The notes under the pieces are model-generated. The model was not told where the DNA came from. It worked only from the letters and a program-made list of their open reading frames with translations, and ran no database searches. From NCBI GenBank assembly GCA_038040385.1, contig JBBPII010000001.1, forward strand, positions 186,001 through 250,000: a stretch of 64,000 bases of DNA. The letters are read 5' to 3'. Made by a program: the position numbers and the translations under genes. Source of the stretch: Gilichinskyi gelida (GTDB lineage: Bacteria; Acidobacteriota; Thermoanaerobaculia; Gp7-AA8). This document shows positions 26,963-35,622 of this stretch, one piece after another. The first letter of the stretch is position 1; each line of letters starts with the position of its first letter.

Positions 26963-28355
26963 CCACGCGAACCCGGAGGACAACGAATTTGCCCGTTGGC
27001 TCGCCCTGCGGCTCGCCGCTGAAGGGTACGGCGTGTGGTGCGATCTCACGAAGCTCCTCGGTGGCGAAGCGTTCTGGTCCGACATCGAGACAGCGATCCG
27101 GACGCGCTCCGCGAAAGTTGTCTACGTACTCTCAACGACGTCGAACCAGAAGGCCGGGCCGCTCGCGGAGCTGCAGGTCGCGCAGAACGTCGCCCGGGAC
27201 GAGAGCATCCAGGATTTCGTGATCCCGGTCGCGATCGACGCTCTCCCCGCGCGGCAGGCGAACATCGCACTCGCGCGCATCAACGCGATTTCGTTCCGTG
27301 ACTCGTGGGCAGCAGGGGTCGCGCAGCTCTTGAAGAAGCTCGAACAAGATGACGTTCCGCAGCATCCTGACTTCAGCGCGTCCGCGGTCGCGGCGTGGTG
27401 GCGCGAGCAGTACGGCGCCGACGCGGGTGTGCGGGATGTGCCGGAGGACTACATCTCGAATGTCGTGGCGATCGACCAGTTGCCGGAAACGATCTTCGTT
27501 CACCGCCTGCGCGGCCGGGCGCGGCCGACTACCGCCGTGGCAGCGGCGTCGAGCCCACTGTTTCCCGACGGCACGTTCGCGGCGTCGCCCGCGGAACAGG
27601 ATGCCTTCCTCTTCCCCGAGCTCTGGTCAATGAAGTTCGCATCGGCGCGCAGCGGCTCGCGCCTCATTTCCTTCGCGGGAACGGATGATCTCTTTTCCGG
27701 TGACGAAGACTTCCTCGTGGAGTCGATCTCTCTCCCACTGGCCACGTACCTCGCGGACGGCTCGCCGGAGGATGGTTTCACGCCTGTGCACGCGAGGAAC
27801 CACGTCACGGACCTCCTCCGCGTAGGGTGGGAGCGCGTTGCGAAGACGCGCGGCTTGTGGCGCTACAAGATGGCTACAAAGCACGGGGCGATGTACTTCC
27901 CACTCGCGGCCACGCGCCACGGAAAGATCGACTACGTCAACATCAACGGCAAGCGCACCTACCGCAAGGTCGTTGGTGAGAAGAAGCGCCCGAAACGGTA
28001 CTGGCATTTCGCGGTGTCCGCGCGACCGCTGCTCGCGCCTTCGCCAGTATTCGCGCTGCGGTTGCACGTCACGTTCTCGGACAACGGTCACACGATCTGG
28101 GACAGTCCGTCGAAACTCCACAGCGCGCGACGCAGCCAATGCAAGAACTGGTGGAACGAGCAGTGGCGTGATCGCATGCTCGCCACCCTCCAGTACCTCG
28201 CGAACGGTGCAACCACCATCGTGGTGCCGCTGTCGTCGACGCAGCGCGTGCAGGTCGATCCCGCGCCGATCCGCTTCCAGAGTCCCGTCTCCTTCGTGGA
28301 CCCGAACACCGAGGAGTTCGTCGAGGGTGGAGCTGACGAGGACGACGACGCATGA
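26940..28355 (+). CDS. TIR-APAZ protein of a SPARTA-type short prokaryotic Argonaute system
   Basis: The 471-residue protein has an N-terminal TIR domain (~1-145): DIIFISHANPEDNEFARWLA as first strand and helix, then YGVWCDLTKLLGGEAFW, with Glu77 (AGPLAELQ) in the place of the TIR NADase catalytic glutamate. The remainder is an APAZ domain ending with NWWNEQWRDRML and IRFQSPVSFVDP, as in SPARTA partners. In SPARTA this subunit pairs with short pAgo and degrades NAD(P)+ when guide RNA finds invader DNA. The start is GTG 26940 with a weak upstream site. It overlaps the Argonaute start by ATGA. Its partner is deleted, so NADase control may be lost. Confidence 0.88.
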   Translation: MRDIIFISHANPEDNEFARWLALRLAAEGYGVWCDLTKLLGGEAFWSDIETAIRTRSAKVVYVLSTTSNQKAGPLAELQVAQNVARDESIQDFVIPVAIDALPARQANIALARINAISFRDSWAAGVAQLLKKLEQDDVPQHPDFSASAVAAWWREQYGADAGVRDVPEDYISNVVAIDQLPETIFVHRLRGRARPTTAVAAASSPLFPDGTFAASPAEQDAFLFPELWSMKFASARSGSRLISFAGTDDLFSGDEDFLVESISLPLATYLADGSPEDGFTPVHARNHVTDLLRVGWERVAKTRGLWRYKMATKHGAMYFPLAATRHGKIDYVNINGKRTYRKVVGEKKRPKRYWHFAVSARPLLAPSPVFALRLHVTFSDNGHTIWDSPSKLHSARRSQCKNWWNEQWRDRMLATLQYLANGATTIVVPLSSTQRVQVDPAPIRFQSPVSFVDPNTEEFVEGGADEDDDA

Positions 28356-29456
28356 CGCAGCTCCTGCGCATCCCGGAACCGCAGCTCCTCTTCCAGCACG
28401 GGCAGACGATGGAGGACCCGCGCGACGGCCTGACGCTCTTCGGCCCCCTCGACCGCGAGAAGGTGTACGGGATTCGCGCGGCGGTCATCGGCACAGCGGA
28501 TGGGATCGACCATTTCCAGCGCTGGTGCACCTCGATCCAGCGTCCTGTGGCCCCGGGCGCGAACCCGAACGCGCGGCCGCACTTCCCGGGTTTCGAAGCC
28601 GCGTTCCGCGTCCCGTGGAGCCCGCAACCGGTGCTCACGCGAACGGTCGATGGGACGGAACTCGACCGGCGCCTCCACATCGCCGACAAGTACCAGCGCG
28701 TGTACGAGACGGTCGACCTCTTCGCAGGGGTGATCCTGACCGCTGCGAAGAGCGAAGAGCTCGCACCGGACCTGTGGATCGTCGTCGTCCCGGACGACGT
28801 GTACCGTTACTGCCGGCCGCAGTCCGTCGTCGAGACGAACCTCCGCGTGCAGCCGCAGACACGCCTCACGAAGCGCGAGGCGGATCGGCTCCTCGTCGAA
28901 CCGTCGCTCTTCGCGTCGCTCAACCAGGCGGCGGAGTCGTACCGCTACGACGCCCACTTCCACCACCAGCTGAAGGCGCGCCTCCTGGAGCACCGCATCA
29001 CGACGCAGATCGTCCGCGAGAGCACGATCGCGCACCGCGAATTCCTGAACGCGCGCGGCGAGCCGAAGCGGAACCTCGACGCCGTCGTCTCTGACATCGC
29101 ATGGACGCTCCGACCTGAAGCTCTTCCGGGCCGGGAAGATGCCGCCGCTCCGTGGCGTCGCGTACGTCGAGAGCACCTCGCTCGGCTACCTCTGGACGAA
29201 GGGCTACGTCCCTCGGCTGCTGACGTACCCCGGACGAGAGGTCCCGAACCCCGTGCTCGTCGAGGTGAGCCGCGGCGTCGCGCCGATTGAGACAGTGCTC
29301 GCTGACGTCCTGGCGCTCACGAAGCTGAACTACAACAGCTGCGTGTTCGGCGATGGAGATCCAGTGACGCTCATCTTCGCAGACGCGATCGGTGAGATCC
29401 TCACCGCCGGCCCGGTCGAAGGTATTCCGCCGCTGCCCTTCAAGTATTACATCTAG
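28352..29456 (+). pseudogene. Short prokaryotic Argonaute (SPARTA), internally deleted and frameshifted
   Basis: From ATG 28352 the frame gives a normal short-pAgo N-terminus (IPEPQLLFQHGQ, RPHFPGFEAAFRV, LWIVVVPDDVYRYCRPQSVV) up to VVSDIAWTL at 29110. It then continues in a different frame at 29112 with DLKLFRAGKMPPLRGVAYVE, GYLWTKGYVPRLLTYPGREV, LALTKLNYNSCVFGDGDPVT and ends FKYYI. Intact short pAgos are about 500 residues and carry roughly 140-150 residues between these blocks (the first part of PIWI). Here the two parts total ~366 codons, so the gene has an internal deletion not divisible by three. The unframed product would have MID but a scrambled tail. Assembly error is the main alternative. 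Confidence 0.85.
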
Positions 29457-29570
29457 GCGCAGCGACCTGATGCGCCCCAGGAGCCCTCGGGGAGTCTCGC
29501 TGTGCAGGCCCATCAACATTTGAGGAGCGAGCTGATAGTTGGAGGCTCGGCGTCTCTGGAAGTCTCTGCT

Positions 29571-31223
29571 TTAGCGGATGCGCGACGTTCGCTGCTGCTT
29601 CCGGTAGGCGTCATCGAGACTGAACGCCGGCGGCGGTTTCTGAATGAACGCCGAGGGGATTTCCCACGTTGGCGATCCGACGATCGGCGGAGTCGTCAAG
29701 GAGATCCGTACGGTCTGGCGGACCGCGATGTCGCCGTATTTCGGGCTCTTGATTGTCACAAGCAGATGATGATCGCCTGGCGCGAGTTCCTGCGCTGCGC
29801 GCGTCAGGTAGACGTTCATCCTGCCCTCGACGACATCAACCGCAAGTTTCACAGGTGTGTCGCCGTCGACCGCGAGGGAGGAGGACGCCGCCATCGTGTC
29901 CTTGAGCGTCATGCGCATCGGCGGCACGACGAGGAAGCCAACGACGTTCGATCTCCCCGCTACACTCTGCGCCGCGATGAATGGGCAGAAGCGATTCTTG
30001 TCGTCCTTCGGCAGGAAGAATGTTGTTTCATGCTGATTGGCGATGTCCGTTCCGGTCACCCAGGTCGTGAGTACCTCGACCTCTTCAGGGCCGTGCGTGT
30101 GGCCAGCAGCGGCGTGCTCTCGGATCAGTCGCTCCCGTAGTGTGCTGAGGTCCGCCTGCACAGTGACGGTGCTTGGCGTCGGGCCGGGGCTCACCGACAC
30201 CCGCGCGCCTGTGTCGGGATCTCGGAGTTCAGTCTGAGGGTCTGATTCTCTGCCTGTCGCGGAGTCGGTAGCAACGAGGCGGCCGTCCGTGGTTGTGCGG
30301 AAGGTGGACTCATAGTGGTCGTAACCAACCTTGCGAAATAGCCCGCTCACATACGCGTAGGTGTAGTAGACGCCAACGCATGCGCCCGCGAGGAGCACTA
30401 CGAGCGCCGCCCACCGCCACGAGCTCGGCCCTTCGCGCTTCGCCTCGCGGAGTAACTCTTTCGCCTCTCTCCTCCTTCGAGGGTCGAGCTTGCGAAACTG
30501 CGCGCGCGCCCACTCGCCCAAGGTGCGCGAAACCTCCTCGCTGTCAGCATCAGGGCTTTGCGCCAATGAACTGTGGGAATCCGCCTGCAGGAGAAGGCGC
30601 GAGATGTCGAGCGCGCGACCGGTCCGGCGAGCGTCCGTGACGTCCGCGGCGTGCGCGCAAAGCTCATCGATCGAGAACGTTTCGAGCACGCGTTCGTAGG
30701 CTGGCTCTCTCACGCCGCGTCCGCACCACGCGATCAGGAGCGCACGTCCGCGGTCCTTGGCGCCCGCCGGGCTCTCACGAGGAACGAGCGTTCCTAGTCC
30801 CGGAAGCCTCGCTTCTCCAGCGGCCACGGGTCCGGCGTCGTTCTCCACGCGGACGACGACGTCTTCGGCCTCGACGATCTCAATGCTGAAGCGCAGTCCT
30901 GCGGTCTTCGTTGAGAACGTTCCGCCCCATTGCGTAACGGTTCCCTTCCAGTGCGAGCGCAGGATGCGCACCGTGTCGGCCTTCGCGTGCGACGCGGCCG
31001 CGTCTGGATCGTGTGCGTAGACGAGGCGCAGGAGCTCCTCGTTACTCGCGCGTATTCCCCCGAGCCCTTGGCGCACGGCGTCGACCACGTAGCGCTTGAG
31101 CGCGTAGAAAACGCGGTGCTCCCACCCGTCGCGCCCGATCGCAGGGGCCGAGCCGCCCGGACCAAACACCGCGTGCCACTGCTTCTCGACGTCGACGGCG
31201 AGCTGCGGGGTCGTCACTGCCAT
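29571..31223 (-). CDS. Membrane protein of unknown function with soluble N- and C-terminal domains
   Basis: A 550-residue protein I do not recognise. Residues 1-265 look cytoplasmic, with an Arg/Lys/Glu-rich end (KLDPRRRREAKELLREAKRE). One membrane helix follows (WAALVVLLAGACVGVYYTYA, ~272-292). The remaining ~255 residues should be outside the membrane and end in beta-rich sequence (HHLLVTIKSPKYGDIAVRQ). It is transcribed towards the SPARTA genes and divergently from the coiled-coil membrane protein at 31527. The shared 303-bp intergenic region and similar single-pass architecture suggest it works with the 31527/33047 products. Function unknown. Confidence 0.6.
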   Translation of the reverse strand: MAVTTPQLAVDVEKQWHAVFGPGGSAPAIGRDGWEHRVFYALKRYVVDAVRQGLGGIRASNEELLRLVYAHDPDAAASHAKADTVRILRSHWKGTVTQWGGTFSTKTAGLRFSIEIVEAEDVVVRVENDAGPVAAGEARLPGLGTLVPRESPAGAKDRGRALLIAWCGRGVREPAYERVLETFSIDELCAHAADVTDARRTGRALDISRLLLQADSHSSLAQSPDADSEEVSRTLGEWARAQFRKLDPRRRREAKELLREAKREGPSSWRWAALVVLLAGACVGVYYTYAYVSGLFRKVGYDHYESTFRTTTDGRLVATDSATGRESDPQTELRDPDTGARVSVSPGPTPSTVTVQADLSTLRERLIREHAAAGHTHGPEEVEVLTTWVTGTDIANQHETTFFLPKDDKNRFCPFIAAQSVAGRSNVVGFLVVPPMRMTLKDTMAASSSLAVDGDTPVKLAVDVVEGRMNVYLTRAAQELAPGDHHLLVTIKSPKYGDIAVRQTVRISLTTPPIVGSPTWEIPSAFIQKPPPAFSLDDAYRKQQRTSRIR

Positions 31224-31425
31224 TCATTGTGCCCCAGGCACGACGCTTCTCGTCAGCCGCAGCGCGGCCGCAACGCGTTGCGACGAACCCATGCGCCGAC
31301 CGACCGTCTCGGAGATGCAGCGTCGCGCGGTGGCGTTGCGGGTCTAGGCGTGGCGGCCGCGTATGGGCCGTAGCTCATGAGCGAACGACACGAGATCAAC
31401 TGCCGCCACGGGTGACGTGCAGATC

Positions 31426-31479
31426 AACCCCGCGAAACCGTCACAAGCGGTTCGCGGGGTTCGGAGGCGAGCGCCTCCG
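31426..31479. promoter_or_regulatory. Two adjacent hairpins upstream of the 31527 gene
   Basis: In the 303-bp divergent gap (31224-31526), positions 31426-31461 form a near-perfect stem (AACCCCGCGAAACCG paired with CGGTTCGCGGGGTT, one bulged base, 7-nt loop). It is followed at once by CGGAGGCG-AG-CGCCTCCG (31462-31479), an 8-bp stem with a 2-nt loop. No T-tract follows, so a classical intrinsic terminator is unlikely; a structured 5' leader or protein-binding site is possible. The rest of the gap shows no gene. Confidence 0.45.
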
Positions 31480-31526
31480 GCGCCTCCACACGTCCATCAC
31501 ACATCCACTTTGAGGAGAAGAATCTG

Positions 31527-33050
31527 ATGAACATGCTTCAGCGCATTGGTAATCGTGTACGGGACGCGGTCGCTCCCGTCAAGTGGCAGCGGCGCGTCAC
31601 GTGGCAGTCCACGACCACGCTCCCGAGCGCTGCGCCGTCACCGAAGCCGCCCGCGATCCAGCAGCCGCAGGCGCGGTTCAGGCGCTGGGTCATCGCGGCC
31701 TACTTCGCCGCCCGCCGCGCGGTGCTGTCGAATCTCCCCGAGGTCGACCACCTCAAATACCGGCTCGCGGAATACTGGCGGCTCCGGCCCCGCGTGAGCT
31801 ACCCGCTGCCCGACATGCGGATCTCGGAAGCCGCCGAGCTCGAGGTCGTGCTCCCGGCCGATACCCGCCATCCGGTCGAGCGCGTGCTCGACCAGGCGGG
31901 CGCCGACCTCGGCGACATCGAGCTCGCGCGCGACCCCGCCGCGGCGGAGACGCAGTACGTCCTCGCGGAGGCCGCACGGCGCGCCTCGCTGCTCGCGAAG
32001 GAGCTCGAGGAACGGGAGGGGGACGAGCGCGAGATCGAGCGGCAGATGAGCGAGACGCGCGAGAAGCTGGACGCCCTCACGCGCGAGCGCGAGGAGGCGA
32101 TCGCCGCGGGCACGCGGAAGCTCGAGGACGGTGCCGCGACGCCAGCCACGCCGCGGACGGCGACGCAGGTCCCCTCACGGGTGCGCGTCGTGCTCCACGC
32201 CATCGGCCAGTGGGCGCTCCTCGTGACGGAGGGCATCTTCATCTTCGTCCCGCTCGCGAATTCGCAGGGCATCGACCCCACGGCGATCGACCTCGAGCTC
32301 CAGCGGAACCCCACCGGCGTGCTGATGGCGGCGCTGCCGGCCCTGCTCCTCGCGTCCGTGACGTTCCTCCTGCTGCGGTGGGCGTTCAGCCGCACGCAGA
32401 AGCTCATCGAGCAGGGTGACCCGGACAGCCGGCGGCCGCTCTGGGTCGCGGCGATCGTCTCCGCTGTGCTGCTCGCGACCTCGGTCCTCTGGGTCACCTC
32501 GAGCATGCGCGCGCAGTTCAGCGCTTCCGCGAGCGGGTTCAGCACCGCGCTCCAGGGCGCCGTCGCGCGGCCGACGACGTCGACGGTCGCGTACTTCCTG
32601 ATGGCGCTCGCCGCGGTCGTCGGTGCCGTGATCCTCCACGCGAACGGCCACCGCCTCGCAGAGCTGCGCGAGGAGGCTGCGCGGAAGGCGGCGATCCCCA
32701 CGACGGAGGAGGCGATCGCCGGGCGGCGCGCCGGACAGCTCGCCGAGTTCGAGGACGCACTCGCGAAGCTCCAGGAGCGCCGCGAGGTCAACAACGTCAG
32801 GATCTCGGTGCTCAGCGCGCAGGAGCAGGCAGCGCGGCAGCAGCTCCGCGAGATCGCGCGCGCCGAGCAGCACGCCGTCGAGATGTTCGTGGACGACGTG
32901 CGCGCGGCGGTCGGGACGGACAAGTACCACTTCCGGCTGCTCGCCAAGCGGAAGCAGCGCGAGGACCTGCTCGCGCCCGCCGCGCCCGCCCCCGGCGACG
33001 CGGTGGTGCAGACGGTCGTCCGCATGCCGCAGGCACGGAGGGCCGTGTGA
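31527..33050 (+). CDS. Multi-pass membrane protein with coiled coils, unknown function
   Basis: The 507-residue protein starts after GAGGAGAAG. The layout is: soluble N-terminus; a long charged coiled coil (~155-200, EGDEREIERQMSETREKL); membrane segments at about residues 230, 270, 310 and 360 (ALLVTEGIFIFVPLA, LPALLLASVTFLLLRW, LWVAAIVSAVLLATSVLWVT, AYFLMALAAVVGAVILHA); then a second coiled coil (~375-460) and a basic tail. No enzymatic motif is visible. Its stop overlaps the lipoprotein gene start (GTGA). It may be a membrane sensor or scaffold of an uncharacterised module. Confidence 0.65.
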   Translation: MNMLQRIGNRVRDAVAPVKWQRRVTWQSTTTLPSAAPSPKPPAIQQPQARFRRWVIAAYFAARRAVLSNLPEVDHLKYRLAEYWRLRPRVSYPLPDMRISEAAELEVVLPADTRHPVERVLDQAGADLGDIELARDPAAAETQYVLAEAARRASLLAKELEEREGDEREIERQMSETREKLDALTREREEAIAAGTRKLEDGAATPATPRTATQVPSRVRVVLHAIGQWALLVTEGIFIFVPLANSQGIDPTAIDLELQRNPTGVLMAALPALLLASVTFLLLRWAFSRTQKLIEQGDPDSRRPLWVAAIVSAVLLATSVLWVTSSMRAQFSASASGFSTALQGAVARPTTSTVAYFLMALAAVVGAVILHANGHRLAELREEAARKAAIPTTEEAIAGRRAGQLAEFEDALAKLQERREVNNVRISVLSAQEQAARQQLREIARAEQHAVEMFVDDVRAAVGTDKYHFRLLAKRKQREDLLAPAAPAPGDAVVQTVVRMPQARRAV

Positions 33051-35035
33051 GGACGGCGGTGCTCTGCCTCGCGCTGATCCTCGCATCCGCCTGCCGCCGG
33101 CCGACCCACGTCGCGCCGGCCGCGACGACAGTCGTCGTCGTCGCGCGTGCCGACGTTCGTCGTGCCACCGCGAGCATCCAGACCTTTGTGCGCGACTGGG
33201 CCCGGGATGCGACGCGAGATCCCGGCTGCGTCGCGCGCGTGGTGGTCGCTGGGAGCGGACGCGATGGCGCCCTGACGACCTTCGCCGCCGAGGTCCCGCG
33301 CTCTTGGCCGGGCGGCGACGTGCTGGCCGAGAAGCGCGTGTGGCAAGAGACGGCATGGTCGTCGCTGCGGACCGCGGAGCAGCGCGGGTTCGCAGTGGAC
33401 GCAGGCGTGAGGGCCGACGTCGTGACGACCGACGAACGCGTCACCGTCATCCCGACCCGGAACAGCCTCGCGCAGCCGTGGGCTTTCCGCTCTGGCACGG
33501 TCACGCACACGGCCGTCGTCTGTGACGTCTCGCCATCGGCCGAGAGCGCGTGCGACAGCACGTCCCTCGTTCGCGCCTACGACGCGTGGATGGTCGCCGG
33601 GGCCGAGCCTGCCTCGACCTTCGAGGTCTGGCGCGTGGGGAGATCGATCAGCGACGCGCGCCGCATCTTCGCGATCCAGACGCCGCCCGCGGGTCTCGGC
33701 GACCGCGTGGCGTTCCTCTTCGGCGGCCGGAACGAGCTCGCCGTGCCAGCGCTCTTGACCGCGAACACCGATGAAGTTGGGAGCGCGATCGCCGAAGCCA
33801 TGGCGGTCGCGGTCCGGTCGCTCCACGACAAGCGCGGCGGCGCACGCTCGCTCACGGTCATGTCCGACATGCGCCAGCTCAGCGCGCGGGAGATCGACCT
33901 GGAGCAAGGGACCGTCCCGACCCCGGCACGGTTCGCGGACTGGCTCGCATCGAACCGTCTGGCGCTCGACCTCTCGGACGTGGACGTCACCGTCTGCGGC
34001 ATGCACAACCGCGCCTCGGCCGGCGCCGGGCCGCTGTCGCCGCGGCGCTTCGCGGAGCTCCGCGACCTGTGGGTCGCCACGTTCCGCTCGACGCGCGTGC
34101 GGGCCATCACCATCTGCGGGACGTGCGACGTCGCCGCATTCACGGAGAGGAGGACGCCAGTGGCGAAGGGAGCACGGTTGAACGTTCTGGAAGTGGGCGC
34201 ACACCGCGGTGCGCAGGCCCTCGTGCGCGCGGTCCCGGATGACACGGGCCGCCTGATCGCGGGGTGGGGGTTCGTCGATGCGAAGCCCGGCCGCGCCGAG
34301 GAGGCCGCTGCGTACGCGCGCGAGCGGTTCCCCTCGATCCGCTCCGCGGGCGCGCTCGGCGACGGCGTCGCGGCGGCGGCCGCAGCGGGCAAGCAGGCGC
34401 TCGTCGTGGCGACCATGGACTCCGTCGGCGCGACGATCGACGTCATCGAGCAGCGCCGGAACGACCGGTCGCTGTTCCAGCTCGTGGGCCGCGGGCCCGG
34501 CGGGTCAGCGACCGGCAGTCGCGTCGGCGTCGCGGGCGCGGTGGAGGACGACCTGGGTCGCCACGAGGCGCTCCTCTTCCTGCGCGGCCTGCAGAGTCTG
34601 ACCGCGCGGGAGTCGACGTCGTCCGGCGCGTTGACGCGCGGCGGCGATCCGCTGACGGCGACGACGCTCGGCCCGATGCGTGACGCGGCCGCGGTGCAGA
34701 CGTCGCGCTACCTCTCGGACATCGCGAGCGGCTGCGTGCCGTCCGACCCGCCGCTGCATTTCTTTACGTCCGGCGCGCAGTACCCACTCGCGGTCCTCCG
34801 CGACGTCGACGAGGCCGACAGCGCTCGTTCCGCGCGGGCGCTCGACACGTCGGCGCGGTTCGCGATCCCACGCCCCGGTCACGCGGTGGCCGTGGCCTTC
34901 GTGAACGTCGCCGACCGCGCCGTCCGCCTGTTCTTCGTCGCGCGATCGACCCGCGATGCGCGTCGCGTCGCGGGGATCACCGAGCTCCGCATGCCGCTGC
35001 GGCAGATCGTCCCGGCGGCGGCCTTCACTGACTAG
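33047..35035 (+). CDS. Predicted lipoprotein of unknown function
   Basis: The GTG start at 33047 overlaps the upstream stop, indicating translational coupling. The N-terminus MRTAVLCLALILASAC is a lipoprotein signal with Cys16 as the acylation site. The ~660-residue mature protein has a segment ARSLTVMSDMRQLSAREID, followed later by LDLSDVDVTVCGM and VRAITICGTCD, which recalls strands of a von Willebrand A-like fold but without a clear MIDAS start. I do not recognise the family. With the membrane coiled-coil protein it probably forms an envelope complex. Confidence 0.6.
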   Translation: MRTAVLCLALILASACRRPTHVAPAATTVVVVARADVRRATASIQTFVRDWARDATRDPGCVARVVVAGSGRDGALTTFAAEVPRSWPGGDVLAEKRVWQETAWSSLRTAEQRGFAVDAGVRADVVTTDERVTVIPTRNSLAQPWAFRSGTVTHTAVVCDVSPSAESACDSTSLVRAYDAWMVAGAEPASTFEVWRVGRSISDARRIFAIQTPPAGLGDRVAFLFGGRNELAVPALLTANTDEVGSAIAEAMAVAVRSLHDKRGGARSLTVMSDMRQLSAREIDLEQGTVPTPARFADWLASNRLALDLSDVDVTVCGMHNRASAGAGPLSPRRFAELRDLWVATFRSTRVRAITICGTCDVAAFTERRTPVAKGARLNVLEVGAHRGAQALVRAVPDDTGRLIAGWGFVDAKPGRAEEAAAYARERFPSIRSAGALGDGVAAAAAAGKQALVVATMDSVGATIDVIEQRRNDRSLFQLVGRGPGGSATGSRVGVAGAVEDDLGRHEALLFLRGLQSLTARESTSSGALTRGGDPLTATTLGPMRDAAAVQTSRYLSDIASGCVPSDPPLHFFTSGAQYPLAVLRDVDEADSARSARALDTSARFAIPRPGHAVAVAFVNVADRAVRLFFVARSTRDARRVAGITELRMPLRQIVPAAAFTD

Positions 35036-35066
35036 TGCGTGAACTGAAAAGGAAAAAGACAACGCC

Positions 35067-35399
35067 ATGGAGCAACTCCAAACGATCCCAATCGAGACAC
35101 GGACAATCGATGTGAAGGGGACCCGCCATGCGTGGCTGGTCCGCGTGACGATGAAGCTCACGGAGAGGCAGAAGGACCGGCTCCGGCTCGCGCTGTACTG
35201 GTACGAGCACATGCCGGTCGACGACAAGGAATCACTCGTCGAGGGGACCGAACAACTGTTGTGCGCCTATGACTACGAGGTCTTCCTCCTGAAGGCGGCG
35301 GCGGAGAGAGCAGGGCTGCTCGTCGAATTCCAGCGTCTGCCCGACGACGAGCAGATCGCAATGATCGAAGTGACGAAGGTCGCACGTGGAAGCCGTTGA
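35067..35399 (+). CDS. Hypothetical small protein
   Basis: A 110-residue soluble protein starting at ATG 35067, behind a purine-rich AAAAGGAAAAAG leader. It is Lys/Arg/Glu rich with a likely helical core (LTERQKDRLRLALYWYEHMP, YEVFLLKAAAERAGLLVEF). No family is recognised. It follows the lipoprotein gene by 31 bp and overlaps the next small frame by 14 bp, so it may belong to the same transcript as 31527-35035. Confidence 0.5.
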   Translation: MEQLQTIPIETRTIDVKGTRHAWLVRVTMKLTERQKDRLRLALYWYEHMPVDDKESLVEGTEQLLCAYDYEVFLLKAAAERAGLLVEFQRLPDDEQIAMIEVTKVARGSR

Positions 35400-35604
35400 T
35401 GTCGTGATCCGTGCCGGTGGCGACGAGCTCCTGTCGATCTCCTTCGCGGCGGGGGATCGGACGCTGCACACCGAGCAGCGCCTGCGCCTCCTCAGCTGGA
35501 TCGTGAACGCGGTTACGCGCGAAGAGCGGAAGCGCTCACTGCGCGCCGACCGCGCGCCATGTCCTGATGGCGAGACGGATGCGAGCAACCCCGGGGCGTC
35601 GTGA
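35386..35604 (+). CDS. Hypothetical small protein
   Basis: A 72-residue frame from a GTG overlapping the preceding gene by 14 bp. The first ~50 residues look folded (MEAVDVVIRAGGDELLSISF, RLLSWIVNAVTREERKR); the tail is low complexity. No family is recognised. Its status as a gene rests on overlap with the gene before it and protein-like composition. Confidence 0.4.
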   Translation: MEAVDVVIRAGGDELLSISFAAGDRTLHTEQRLRLLSWIVNAVTREERKRSLRADRAPCPDGETDASNPGAS

Positions 35605-35622
35605 GCTGAACTGAGAACGACC

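Noticed and set aside
31799..34204. An 801-codon minus-strand open frame opposite the coiled-coil membrane and lipoprotein genes
   Set aside because: Its product is Arg/Ser-rich without domain-like segments, while the plus-strand genes have a ribosome binding site, a signal/lipobox and coupled starts.
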